Origin: Cytophagales bacterium
Lineage (GTDB): Bacteria; Bacteroidota; Bacteroidia; Cytophagales; UBA9547
Assembly: GCA_004294265.1 (NCBI GenBank)
Contig: REAG01000132.1
Span: 1-33,196, forward strand
Direction of reading: 5' to 3'
Length of the DNA: 33,196 nucleotides
Position 1 is the first letter of the stretch. Each line of letters begins with the position of its first letter. The notes beneath the pieces were generated by a model that made no database searches, had not been told where the DNA came from, and saw nothing but the letters and a program-made list of their open reading frames with translations. Positions 22,430 to 31,300 of the stretch are shown one piece after another. A program made the position numbers and the translations under genes.

Positions 22430-23278
22430 TTATATAATTTTTTTCTCAATTGATTGAATTACATTTCCATTTATATCAAACAAAACAAAAACTAAATGAC
22501 AATTATCTGAATTCCAACTTTCATTCAAATTTCCTCTGAAATTAATCCCATATAATCGTTTTGTTGTTAAATCTTTAACTTTGACGGTCGAAATAATTTC
22601 TCTGTTTTGTGATTGATAAACATGGCTTTCCCAAATACCATAATTATTGGATTTTTCAAGCTCAAGTTGAATTTTTGAAGTCCAATCTGTGGGTGAAATA
22701 AGCCTTGAGGAGCCCTGAAAATCAATTCTATCAATCATACCAATCGGAACTGCCTGTATTCCAAAAGCAGTTTTTATGCTTTCTCCAACATCTGATCTAA
22801 AATCGTAACTATATTTTCCTGGTCTTGGCGTAGAGAAAAAATCTGATGCGTGTAATTTAATAATATTAACTTTGTTTTTAAAATTAAGTTCGATGTCTTC
22901 AAAAACTGGTTTGGTGTTTTTTGGGCAGTTTCCGCATAAGCTTCCAGTAAAATATTCTAAAAATACTTTTTTTGTTTGAGTTGAATCTGCAAAAGTGCCA
23001 TCTACAATAATTGAATCAAGTGCATTTGATTTTATAAAATTTAAACTTCCTCTCAAAACTTTGTTATGAACATAATCTAAAACATCATCTGAACCAACTT
23101 TTTGAGGTTTTATAATATTACTTTCAGTTATATAAACTAAAATTTTGTTTGTGTTGTTTTTATCATCTGTAACAATTGATGATTGATCAGTTTTTATATC
23201 TTTCAATTTTATTTGATCACAAGAAAGTAAGGTTTTAAAAATAAAAAATAAAATAATAAATTTTAATGTCTTTTTCAT
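22430..23278 (-). CDS. Omp28-like lipoprotein with thioredoxin-like CGNC domain, permuted order
   Basis: A 282-aa lipoprotein (LLSC, Cys20). Residues 104-185 are the Omp28 thioredoxin-like core (VFLEYFTGSLCGNCPKNTKP, IIKLHASDFF, YDFRSDVGESI, AFGIQAVPIGMIDR), with CGNC at 115-118. In known Omp28 proteins this core comes first and the VYLTED...IKPQ...DYVHNHVLRG segment follows. Here that segment (KILVYITESNIIKPQ, DYVHNKVLRGSLN, residues 45-80) precedes the core. The normal C-terminal end (WNSDNCHLVFVLFD...IEKKI) is retained. It starts one base after the DUF6029 stop and is the last gene of the operon. The permutation judgement is from recalled family sequences. Confidence 0.72.
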   Translation of the reverse strand: MKKTLKFIILFFIFKTLLSCDQIKLKDIKTDQSSIVTDDKNNTNKILVYITESNIIKPQKVGSDDVLDYVHNKVLRGSLNFIKSNALDSIIVDGTFADSTQTKKVFLEYFTGSLCGNCPKNTKPVFEDIELNFKNKVNIIKLHASDFFSTPRPGKYSYDFRSDVGESIKTAFGIQAVPIGMIDRIDFQGSSRLISPTDWTSKIQLELEKSNNYGIWESHVYQSQNREIISTVKVKDLTTKRLYGINFRGNLNESWNSDNCHLVFVLFDINGNVIQSIEKKII

Positions 23279-23279
23279 A

Positions 23280-25001
23280 TTAAAAACTACTTGAAACTGT
23301 TAAAGTTAAACCATCTGTTGCGGGCACAAGCCTACAAACGCCCCCTACACAAAGTACACCAGCTCGCCTTCTTCCATAACTCAAAGATACTCTAGTTGTT
23401 TTTTTATTATATCCTATTGTTCCAGAAAGATAATGAGTAGGTTCTTTATATAATTCTTCAATTCCTTGAGGTTTAGAATCTGTTAAATAACCGTAATTAA
23501 AATCATTAAGTACAGAAAAAAACCAACTGTTTCCAATGCTATATTCACCCAAAAACGTACCCCAATTTCCAAAATCTTGACGAGAATACAAATGTTGTAA
23601 TTCCATTCTCGCTATTTTACGTGGTTTAATTTTAAAAGATACGTCAACAACAAGCACATGAGCTCTGATTATGTTTTTGAATGGCGAAACTTGAACTACT
23701 TTATTGTCTAATTCTAAGTAAATGTAAGCGGTGTTAAATTTCCATTTTTCTGTTAATTTTTTATTTAATTCAAAGCTGAGGTTTCTGTAAAGCATGTGTC
23801 CGCCTAAGTGAATCCCATTTTTATCTATTTTAAAATCATCTGCCAAACTAGAAGTATATCCTAAAAATTTAGCATTAGGCTCTTTTGCTATTTCTTCAGG
23901 TGTAATTGGAGTTTTGTTAATATTGTTTACCATAGCATAATTTACAGAAATTTTAGTTCCATATTTTCCTCCAAAAAGTGTTCCTTGGTCAAATCTATAC
24001 ATCATGTCTAGTTGAATGCCAATTTCGCCATTGGGTTGGGTTGCATAAGGATAAATAGATGCTAGTCTATAAACATGTTGAGGCGTTCCTGCTGGCAAAT
24101 AATTAATCATCAAATCATTTAAAGTTGCGGATCTTGCACTTCTAAAATTCATGTTATCTAATCTTTTAAACTGAGCTACAATTCCAAAATTTTTGGGAGA
24201 ATAAGAAGTGCTTAGCCAAAGTGCATCACCTTTTTTAAAAATATTGCCATTAATTTCGGAAGGATCGTTAATTTTATAAGCATATTCTGAGGTAATATTA
24301 AAGTTATTTCGAGTTATGTTAAACCTAGCTCCATAGCAAGATACGTTTTCTGGAAGGGTTAAAGTTGGATTTTTATCGGCTTCAAACTTACTTACAAAAC
24401 TGCCACCTAAAGAAATTCTGGTAGCTGAACTATCCAAAAATGGCAATAAGTCATTTAGATATATTTCTGCATCAGCCCCCCTAACCTTTCCTGCACTTTT
24501 ATCAAAATAGAAGCGTTGATCGCCTATTAAACCTTTGATAACAACTCCTTTTATGCCTGTATATCGGATTCTGAATCCGTCAAAAGCATTATCATAGCCT
24601 AATCCCCATTCCCAATAGGTTCTTAAAGTAAGCCCATTTCCAAATTGCTCATAAAAATTTCCTGCCGTAACGTCCAATCCATGATGTTTGAAATTTATGA
24701 ATCTAAATGGAATTCCACCTCCTTTGTAACGTCTGTCAAAACCTTGCATGGCTGGGTAATATCCTTCAAAACGCCCACCAGCCGTAATATTATCTCTGTA
24801 ATACATTAAGTTAAGGTAGCTATTACTGCCTGATTTTTCTGGAACTGCTGTTGCATTTATGCTTGAATCGGCTCTATATGTTTGAAAGTCAGTTTGAAAA
24901 TCTCCATGAATTTCTCCTGCGTCTATTTTTTTTTGTGATATTATATAATTTGATGTTAATAAAAAAGTAAAAAAATAGTAAAAATGTAATCGTATGTTCA
25001 T
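23280..25001 (-). CDS. DUF6029-family outer-membrane beta-barrel protein
   Basis: A 573-aa protein with a signal peptide ending near residue 22 (SNYIISQ) and a long run of beta-strands. It matches DUF6029: GEIHGDFQTDFQTYRADS, NAFDGFRIRYTGIKGVVIKG, GSFVSKFEADKNP, and the C-terminal SYGRRRAGVLCVGGVCRLVP then LTLTVSSSF with its terminal aromatic. This predicts a large barrel in the outer membrane, function unknown. Its place between a TlpA thioredoxin and an Omp28-like lipoprotein (spacings 24 and 1 bp) suggests the barrel works with them. The paired cysteines in LCVGGVC near the C-terminus are possible redox targets (inference). Confidence 0.82.
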   Translation of the reverse strand: MNIRLHFYYFFTFLLTSNYIISQKKIDAGEIHGDFQTDFQTYRADSSINATAVPEKSGSNSYLNLMYYRDNITAGGRFEGYYPAMQGFDRRYKGGGIPFRFINFKHHGLDVTAGNFYEQFGNGLTLRTYWEWGLGYDNAFDGFRIRYTGIKGVVIKGLIGDQRFYFDKSAGKVRGADAEIYLNDLLPFLDSSATRISLGGSFVSKFEADKNPTLTLPENVSCYGARFNITRNNFNITSEYAYKINDPSEINGNIFKKGDALWLSTSYSPKNFGIVAQFKRLDNMNFRSARSATLNDLMINYLPAGTPQHVYRLASIYPYATQPNGEIGIQLDMMYRFDQGTLFGGKYGTKISVNYAMVNNINKTPITPEEIAKEPNAKFLGYTSSLADDFKIDKNGIHLGGHMLYRNLSFELNKKLTEKWKFNTAYIYLELDNKVVQVSPFKNIIRAHVLVVDVSFKIKPRKIARMELQHLYSRQDFGNWGTFLGEYSIGNSWFFSVLNDFNYGYLTDSKPQGIEELYKEPTHYLSGTIGYNKKTTRVSLSYGRRRAGVLCVGGVCRLVPATDGLTLTVSSSF

Positions 25002-25025
25002 AAACTATTTTGAATTCAAAAAAAT

Positions 25026-25538
25026 TTAATTTTTTAAAGTTTCCTTTTTTATTAATTCAAAAAGTTCGTCTTCGTCTCCTGGGTTGTAAGAATTATGTTG
25101 CCATATAATTTCACCATTTCTATTTAACAAAAATGTGTGTGGAATGTTGTTTACGTTTAAAGCTCTCTTAAAATCTCCGTTAGAATCTATTAAAATATGA
25201 TATTTCCAGCCTCTGCTGTTTGCAATAGGAGCAACTTTTGCTATGTTTCGGGCATCGTCAATAGATATTGCAACAAATTTTACGCCCGTTTCTTTTACCC
25301 AAGTTGGGAAAACCTCATTGATGTTATCTAATTCTTGAATACAAGGTTTGCACCAAGTTGCCCAAAAATCAATTACTGTCAATCCAGAGTCGTTTAGAAT
25401 AGATTTACTATTAATATTTTTTCCTGTTATATCTTTTAAATCTATTTCAGGAAGTTTTCTTCCACTTTGTGCTTGTAAGATATTTGAAAATAACAGACAA
25501 ATAAATACTAAAAGTAAATTCTTTTTTATGAATTGCAT
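25026..25538 (-). CDS. TlpA-like periplasmic thioredoxin
   Basis: A 170-aa protein with a signal peptide (LLFSNILQAQ) and a thioredoxin/AhpC-TSA domain: LPEIDLKDITGKNINSKSIL, then VIDFWATWCKPC (W62, C63, C66), VKFVAISIDD, and a cis-proline in the NNIPHTFLLN segment. Proteins of this type reduce disulfides in the periplasm. It lies inside the operon, 32 bp after the Trx-BACON gene and 24 bp ahead of the DUF6029 gene. It is a likely electron source for the CPYC and CGNC proteins around it, by inference. Confidence 0.88.
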   Translation of the reverse strand: MQFIKKNLLLVFICLLFSNILQAQSGRKLPEIDLKDITGKNINSKSILNDSGLTVIDFWATWCKPCIQELDNINEVFPTWVKETGVKFVAISIDDARNIAKVAPIANSRGWKYHILIDSNGDFKRALNVNNIPHTFLLNRNGEIIWQHNSYNPGDEDELFELIKKETLKN

Positions 25539-25570
25539 GGATAATTTAAGTATAAATATTTTTGAAATTG

Positions 25571-27250
25571 TTATTCAATAATTAATTTATGTATTTTATT
25601 GTCTTCCGTTTGAACGAAGTATAAACCTTGGTTTAATCCTTTTAAATCAATTTCTTTTGTTGATTTTACTTCAATCAGTAGCTTACCCATTGTGTTAAAA
25701 AGTTTTAAGCTTGATGCTGGGTTAAGTTTTAAAGTTTGATTAACTCCAATAGGATTAGGGGTTAAAACATAATTAATTGATTTTTCTGAATTTTTTGTTT
25801 CAATATTTGTTGTACTTGATGTTTGAGAAACAGTTACCATTCTTGCAGTATTAAATCCTACAAAGCTTATTGTAGCGATTCTTGTTGCTCCAGTAGTGTT
25901 ATCTGAATTTGTAGATAAAATGACAATGTTAGAAGCGTCTCCTGAGTTTGGATCAGCAGTCAACCAAGACGGAAGGCCTATGATAGACCAATACGTGTTA
26001 CAGCTTAAAAATACCTCATTAGAGTTTATTCCAGAAAATGCTACATCGGCTAAATCTGTTTCAAAAATTAAAGGTACTGGTTCTTGTGTAACGGTTATAT
26101 ATTTTGTGATGCCGTCACCAACAACAGTTAAAACAGTGTTGTTTTTATGTGCTGTTAGACTTTCTCTAACAGAAATTGAAAATTTTCCATTATTTATTCC
26201 TGAAGCCGAAGCAAGTGTTATCCAATTATCACTTTGAAATACTTTCCAATTAACATTACTTGTAACTGTAATAATTGTCGAAGAAGCATCTATTGGAAAT
26301 GAAACATCAAGAGTTGATACATTCAAATTTCCGCCAATTCCGTTTTGTTTAATTTCAACCATTCTTCTGTTACCAATTCCAGAAAAAGATAAAACTCCAG
26401 TTCTAGATTTTGCTCCATTATTAGCAGTAGCTGTTGCTTGAAAAATAATATTTCCGTTTCCAGAAGTAGTGGTGATTGTTACCCAATCACTAAGAGATTT
26501 AACACTCCAAGCAATTGAGCTTGAAACTGAAATATTTACTGTATTACCTTGGTTGAAGAAAACTAAATTTTCTGTTGCTACATTAAGGTTAGGTCCTGGA
26601 TTAAAGTTTTTTGCTATTGCATTATCAATAAAATTGTTGTCAACCAATCCATATCCAAGGCTTGTTACTTTTTTGGTTATTGGATCTATAATTCTATAAA
26701 CAGAAGGCATATCTGGAGTTGTCCAAAATGCGGAATTATTTGTGTTGTGATGCTTTCTGCCACCAGGCAACAAAGGATCACTCCAAGATGCATCTACAAA
26801 GCTAAATTTAGCTTCGTTTAAAAAATTAAATCTACCTTTTAATAATTCAATGTCCTCACAACTTCCATCAGCATAAAGTTTTTTATCTGCAAACCATATT
26901 GTGAGGTCGTTTTTATAACTCATAATAGTAGAGTTTGCTGATGTTGCTGCGTTCATACAATAGGGACAATCGCTTGCAGTTACAACTACTAAAATAGCTT
27001 TTCCATAATTTGCTATATCTTCTTCTATGCTTCTTCTTTCAAAATGTGGATTACATGTAGATACTAAGCCTTCTATCGGAAATTTTATAGAAGCAAAATC
27101 ACTTGAGGGACCGCCAATAATCAACTCTTCGTTGGTTACAAGTGTTGCAGTATTACCGCTTGGAAATAAAATTCCTCCAACAGTTACAACTTGTGCATAT
27201 AAGGAAGTACTTACAAATAAAACGCTTGCTACAAATATTTTTTTTAACAT
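25571..27250 (-). CDS. T9SS-secreted protein: CPYC thioredoxin-like domain, 3 BACON repeats, sorting domain
   Basis: 559 aa. Signal peptide MLKKIFVASVLFVSTSLYA. Residues 20-218 form a thioredoxin-like domain with CPYC at 95-98 after a hydrophobic AILVVVTASD strand, and a proline-containing DMPSVYRIIDPITKKVTS segment in the cis-Pro position. Extra cysteines C66 and C131 and a His pair (167-168, KHHNT) are shared with the 1432-aa paralogue. Three BACON repeats follow (about 221-480; WSVKSLSDWVTI, NWKVFQSDNWITL, YWSIIGLPSWL). The end (NYVLTPNP...LNQGLYFVQTED...HKLIIE) is a type A T9SS sorting domain. The protein is therefore exported through the outer membrane and fixed at the surface or released. 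Confidence 0.82.
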   Translation of the reverse strand: MLKKIFVASVLFVSTSLYAQVVTVGGILFPSGNTATLVTNEELIIGGPSSDFASIKFPIEGLVSTCNPHFERRSIEEDIANYGKAILVVVTASDCPYCMNAATSANSTIMSYKNDLTIWFADKKLYADGSCEDIELLKGRFNFLNEAKFSFVDASWSDPLLPGGRKHHNTNNSAFWTTPDMPSVYRIIDPITKKVTSLGYGLVDNNFIDNAIAKNFNPGPNLNVATENLVFFNQGNTVNISVSSSIAWSVKSLSDWVTITTTSGNGNIIFQATATANNGAKSRTGVLSFSGIGNRRMVEIKQNGIGGNLNVSTLDVSFPIDASSTIITVTSNVNWKVFQSDNWITLASASGINNGKFSISVRESLTAHKNNTVLTVVGDGITKYITVTQEPVPLIFETDLADVAFSGINSNEVFLSCNTYWSIIGLPSWLTADPNSGDASNIVILSTNSDNTTGATRIATISFVGFNTARMVTVSQTSSTTNIETKNSEKSINYVLTPNPIGVNQTLKLNPASSLKLFNTMGKLLIEVKSTKEIDLKGLNQGLYFVQTEDNKIHKLIIE

Positions 27251-27293
27251 CTTTAGTTTTAAATTTTATGAATTAAATTAATGTAAGATTGTG

Positions 27294-28247
27294 TTAGTCC
27301 ACAATTATTTTTTTGGTAATATTAGAACTAGTTTTGATGAAATATATTCCTTTTTTCAATCCTAAAATTTCAAGTTTGTTTACTTGTGTTTGTTTCAATA
27401 TTAAATTACCAATCATATCATAAAGTTCAAAACTAATATTTTGATTAAATTTCAAAACTTCATTTTGCCCAACTGGATTAGGAGAAAATTGAAATTCTTC
27501 TGAAGTTGGTTTGTCAGTTGAAATTTTTGAAACTATTCCTGCTAATTGTATAATGTTTATGCTTGTTACTGTATTTAAGCTAGTTACGGTTAATATTGCA
27601 TTTCTTGCTTCAGAAGAGTTCGCTTCTAGCGGTTTAAAATTTAATATTCCATTAGTTAATCCAGTAATTGAGTTTACTAACAACCAAGATGGGATACCTG
27701 TGATAGTCCAAGCTGAATTGCTTGTTATGCTCACGCTTTGACTAGAATTTATTCCAGATAATGAAACCACAGAACGTCCTAATCTTAAAACTGGTAGTGG
27801 TAAATTAGAAAATCTAAAAGAAACAATCTGAATCTCAGTAGGTGTTGCTGCGTCATAAGTTTCATATTCTAATTCTAAAACGCCTGGAGTGGAATTGGTA
27901 TATAATGTAATCTTAAATAATTGAGATGCTCCAGTTACAGAAAGTATTGATTGTCCACTTTCTGACGCAGCTCCTGGTTGATTGCATTTTTTAGAGTCGC
28001 ATAAAGTAAAGACCCAACCAGCAGGTATTTTACTTGTGCTTGTTTTTAATCTGTAAACTAAATTTACGGTTGTATTGGATAAGTTTTTGGCTTTTGCATC
28101 CAATAAATACTCTTCATCAGAAACAAAGATTTCAGTTTGATCTATGATTGGTCTTTCAAATTCAAAAGTGTTTGAAGCACTTAAAAGTCCAAAAAATGAG
28201 AGATTTAATATAAATATTAAATGTATTGTTGTAGCTATTTTCTTCAT
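27294..28247 (-). CDS. T9SS-secreted protein with one BACON repeat
   Basis: 317 aa. Signal peptide near residues 1-24. Residues 25-150 form an Ig-like domain with LVYRLKTSTSKIPAGWVFTL and a Cys pair (C83, C88 in LCDSKKC), a pattern seen in other Bacteroidota surface proteins. One BACON repeat follows (about 155-235; SNSAWTITGIPSWLLVNS), then a type A T9SS domain (FSPNPVGQNEVLKF...LKKGIYFIKTSSN, KIIVD). It has no thioredoxin domain. It sits 43 bp upstream of the 559-aa Trx-BACON gene in the same operon and may be a partner or substrate of it. A -7 box lies at 28275-28282. Confidence 0.75.
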   Translation of the reverse strand: MKKIATTIHLIFILNLSFFGLLSASNTFEFERPIIDQTEIFVSDEEYLLDAKAKNLSNTTVNLVYRLKTSTSKIPAGWVFTLCDSKKCNQPGAASESGQSILSVTGASQLFKITLYTNSTPGVLELEYETYDAATPTEIQIVSFRFSNLPLPVLRLGRSVVSLSGINSSQSVSITSNSAWTITGIPSWLLVNSITGLTNGILNFKPLEANSSEARNAILTVTSLNTVTSINIIQLAGIVSKISTDKPTSEEFQFSPNPVGQNEVLKFNQNISFELYDMIGNLILKQTQVNKLEILGLKKGIYFIKTSSNITKKIIVD

Positions 28248-28274
28248 TTTTTTTTATTTTATATGATAATAATA

Positions 28275-28282
28275 CAAATTTA
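28275..28282 (-). promoter_or_regulatory. Candidate -7 box for the redox operon
   Basis: TAAATTTG on the minus strand, 27 nt ahead of the 317-aa gene and after the terminator of the 1432-aa gene, so the downstream six-gene run could have its own start. A -33 TTG was not found. Confidence 0.4.
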
Positions 28283-28301
28283 ATAATTTATTATTAAAAA
28301 A

Positions 28302-28340
28302 CATAATTTCACTTTAAAATTTATTTAAAGTGAAATTATG
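28302..28340. terminator. Terminator-like hairpin after the 1432-aa gene
   Basis: CATAATTTCACTTTAAA (28302-28318) and its exact complement (28324-28340) form a 17-bp stem with a 5-nt loop, 34 bp past the stop of the 1432-aa gene. It separates that gene from the downstream operon. Confidence 0.7.
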
Positions 28341-28374
28341 TAAGATAATTAATTATATTTTTAAGTTCTTTTAA

Positions 28375-31300
28375 TTATTCAATCACTAGTTTTTTGGTAA
28401 TTCCATTCTCGAACTTTATGAAAAATATACCTTTATGAAGATTAGTCGTTTCTATTTTATTATTTAGGATTGGGACATTTAATTTTGTTCCTAAAAGGTT
28501 ATATACTTCTGATTTATAATCTGAAATTATTTCAACAGTACCGCCTAATGAAATTGGATTGGGATACATAGAAATAATTGTGTTTTCAGGTGATAAGCTA
28601 CTCAAATTAGTTGTAGGACTAGCTTTTTGACTAACAATTATTTCTTGAAAGCCTTTTTGTCCAGTAATTGTTAAGGTTGCCATTCTTTCAGCACCTGAAT
28701 TTAGAGAAGGATTTAAAATAATCGTCATGTCGCCTTCACCAGAAATAGGATCTGCTTCTAACCAATTAGGTAAGCCAGTAATTGTCCAGAATGTGTTTGA
28801 AGTAATGTTTAAAATACCAGAATTTATATCACTTGAAAGTGTCAAAACCGTCATGTCTAGATTTAATGATTGCGTTGCTCCTTCTTGAAATATATCAATT
28901 ACCTTTTTAATTCCTAATCCAGATACTGTTACTGTTCCCATTCTTGATTGGGTAGTAGGGTTACTAATTGTTCTAATTTTAAATTGTCCATCATCAATTC
29001 CAGTTGCATTCATAATTGAAACCCAAGTCAAATCTTCAAAAACAGTCCAACTTGAATTGCTAGTAACATTTATATCAAATTCTGAAAGGGCAGATGTAGT
29101 TGTAACAATTGATTTATCAATAGACCAAGTTGGTATTCCTCCGTTTTGATTAATTTCAAAGAATAAAGTTTGGCTTCCTCCTATTATAGTTACAACTGCT
29201 GATCTAAATCTAGAGCTAGGATTTTCAATAAAAGAGAATTCAATATTCTGATTTGAATTTCCAGATGTAGTTGACAATGTAATCCAGTTTGGCAATACAG
29301 AGGCAGACCAAGTTATGTTACTAGTGATGGTAAAAGTAGCAGTACCTGCAAAGGAATTGACACTCATATTGCTAGAAGACAAATTAAATATGGTTGCAGC
29401 TGCATTTTGGTTAATTTCAATAACTCTATTTATCGTTGAGCCAGAAACAGTAATGGTTGCAGTTCTATCGGAAGTTATGAGATTTTCTGCTACCGAGAAA
29501 GTCAATAATCCATTTAATATTCCTGTGTTGGTAGAAATATTTATCCAGCTATGTGGATTTGAAACTGTCCAATCTAAGTTACTAGAAATATTAACAGATT
29601 GCGTAGCTGATGGGTTTGCTACAAATGTTAATGAATTATTTGAAACCGACAATGAAGGCGATTCTCCTAATTGATTTACTGTAATTTCTCGGTTAAATCC
29701 TCCACCAGAAACTGTGATTATTGCACTTCTAGACAAGTAATAGTTATTGCTTGAAGTTGAAATTTCTATAGTAGCGTTGTTATTACCACTTGTATTATTC
29801 AAACTTATCCAAGTTACAGGATTTGAAACATTCCAGTTTGTATTACTTAGTATATCAACATTTGCAACTCCTGAAGAGGCATTCATTTGAAAGTTGTTGG
29901 AAGAAACTGTTAATTCAAAGTTTGCACCTGCTTGAGTAATGTTTACTATTTGGATTAAAGATGCTGCAGTAACAGTAATTGATGCTATTCTAGCAGTTGT
30001 AATTGTATTTTTGCTAACTTCAATGTCTATGGTTTGATTCATAGAACCAGAATTTGAACTTAAAGTTATCCAACTTTGGTTGTTTGAAATGCTCCAATTT
30101 GTGTTTGAAGTAATACTAAGACTTTTACTAGAATTTAAGTTATTGTATGTCAAATTATTAGTTGATACTCCCAAACTTGGATTTGCTCCCAAAATGGTTA
30201 CATTAACAACTTTTGAATTTCCAGATCCAAAATTTAAGGTAATTTGAGCGGTTTTATTCAATATGCTTGTATTTGCACTTGTATTTGCAGTTAAGGTCAT
30301 GTTGCCAAAGCCTGAATTGGTGCTTAAAGTAAGCCAAGTTTGGTTACTGGATGCTGTATATGAAGTATTGCTCGAAATAATTATATTTTGAGAACCTCCA
30401 GCCGAAGTTTTACTAAAACTTGAAATATCGGTTGAAAGTACAGGAGTAGCTCCTGCTTGGCTTACAAGTACTGATTGAATAGACCCTAAAACACTTACAG
30501 AAATAATTGCATTTCGAGAAGAAGTACTTGTGTTTGTTGTTGCTGTTATACTTGGAGTTGCATTACCTGAGCCACTTAAAGCACTTGATGAAAGCCAAAG
30601 ACCTGAGCTTGATAATACCCAATTTGTGTTTGTTAAAATATTAATATTTTGAGAAGAGCCTGCTTCTCCATAACTAATACTTGCAGGATTTACAGTTAAA
30701 ACAGCTGACGCTCCGTTTTGGGTTAAAGAAATGACTTGTTTTAATGAACCTCCAGAAATAGTAATTTCTCCAGCTCTTGGTGTAATATTTATATTTGAAC
30801 TAGCTGTAATATTAAAGCTTCTTAAACCTGCTGTACCTGAAGTAGTTGAAAGTGTAACCCAAGCTACATTTGATGAAACTATCCAATTAACATTGCTTGT
30901 AACTGTTACTCCTCTAATTCCTCCTGACGAATTATAACTTAAACTCGTAGGATTTAAAACCATGCTTTCGTTTGCTCCTGTTTGAGTTATGGTAATAAAC
31001 TGAGTTAAAGATGCACCAGAAACCGTAATAATTGTGCTTCTTGAAATAATAGAAGTATTTTCATCGGCTGATACATTTACGTTTGCATTTCCTGAACCTG
31101 AATTACTCCCTAACGTGAGCCAAGCTACTGTTTCATTTACAGTCCAAGTAGGTAAATTACTTGTTATAGTTAAGTTTTTTGAACCTGCAGCCGAACCAAA
31201 TCCATAAATTGTAGGGTTTACAACTAAAGATGGTGTAATTCCAGGCTGAGTAACAGTTAAAATTCTTGATAAAGTACTTCCACTAATAGTTACACCTGCC

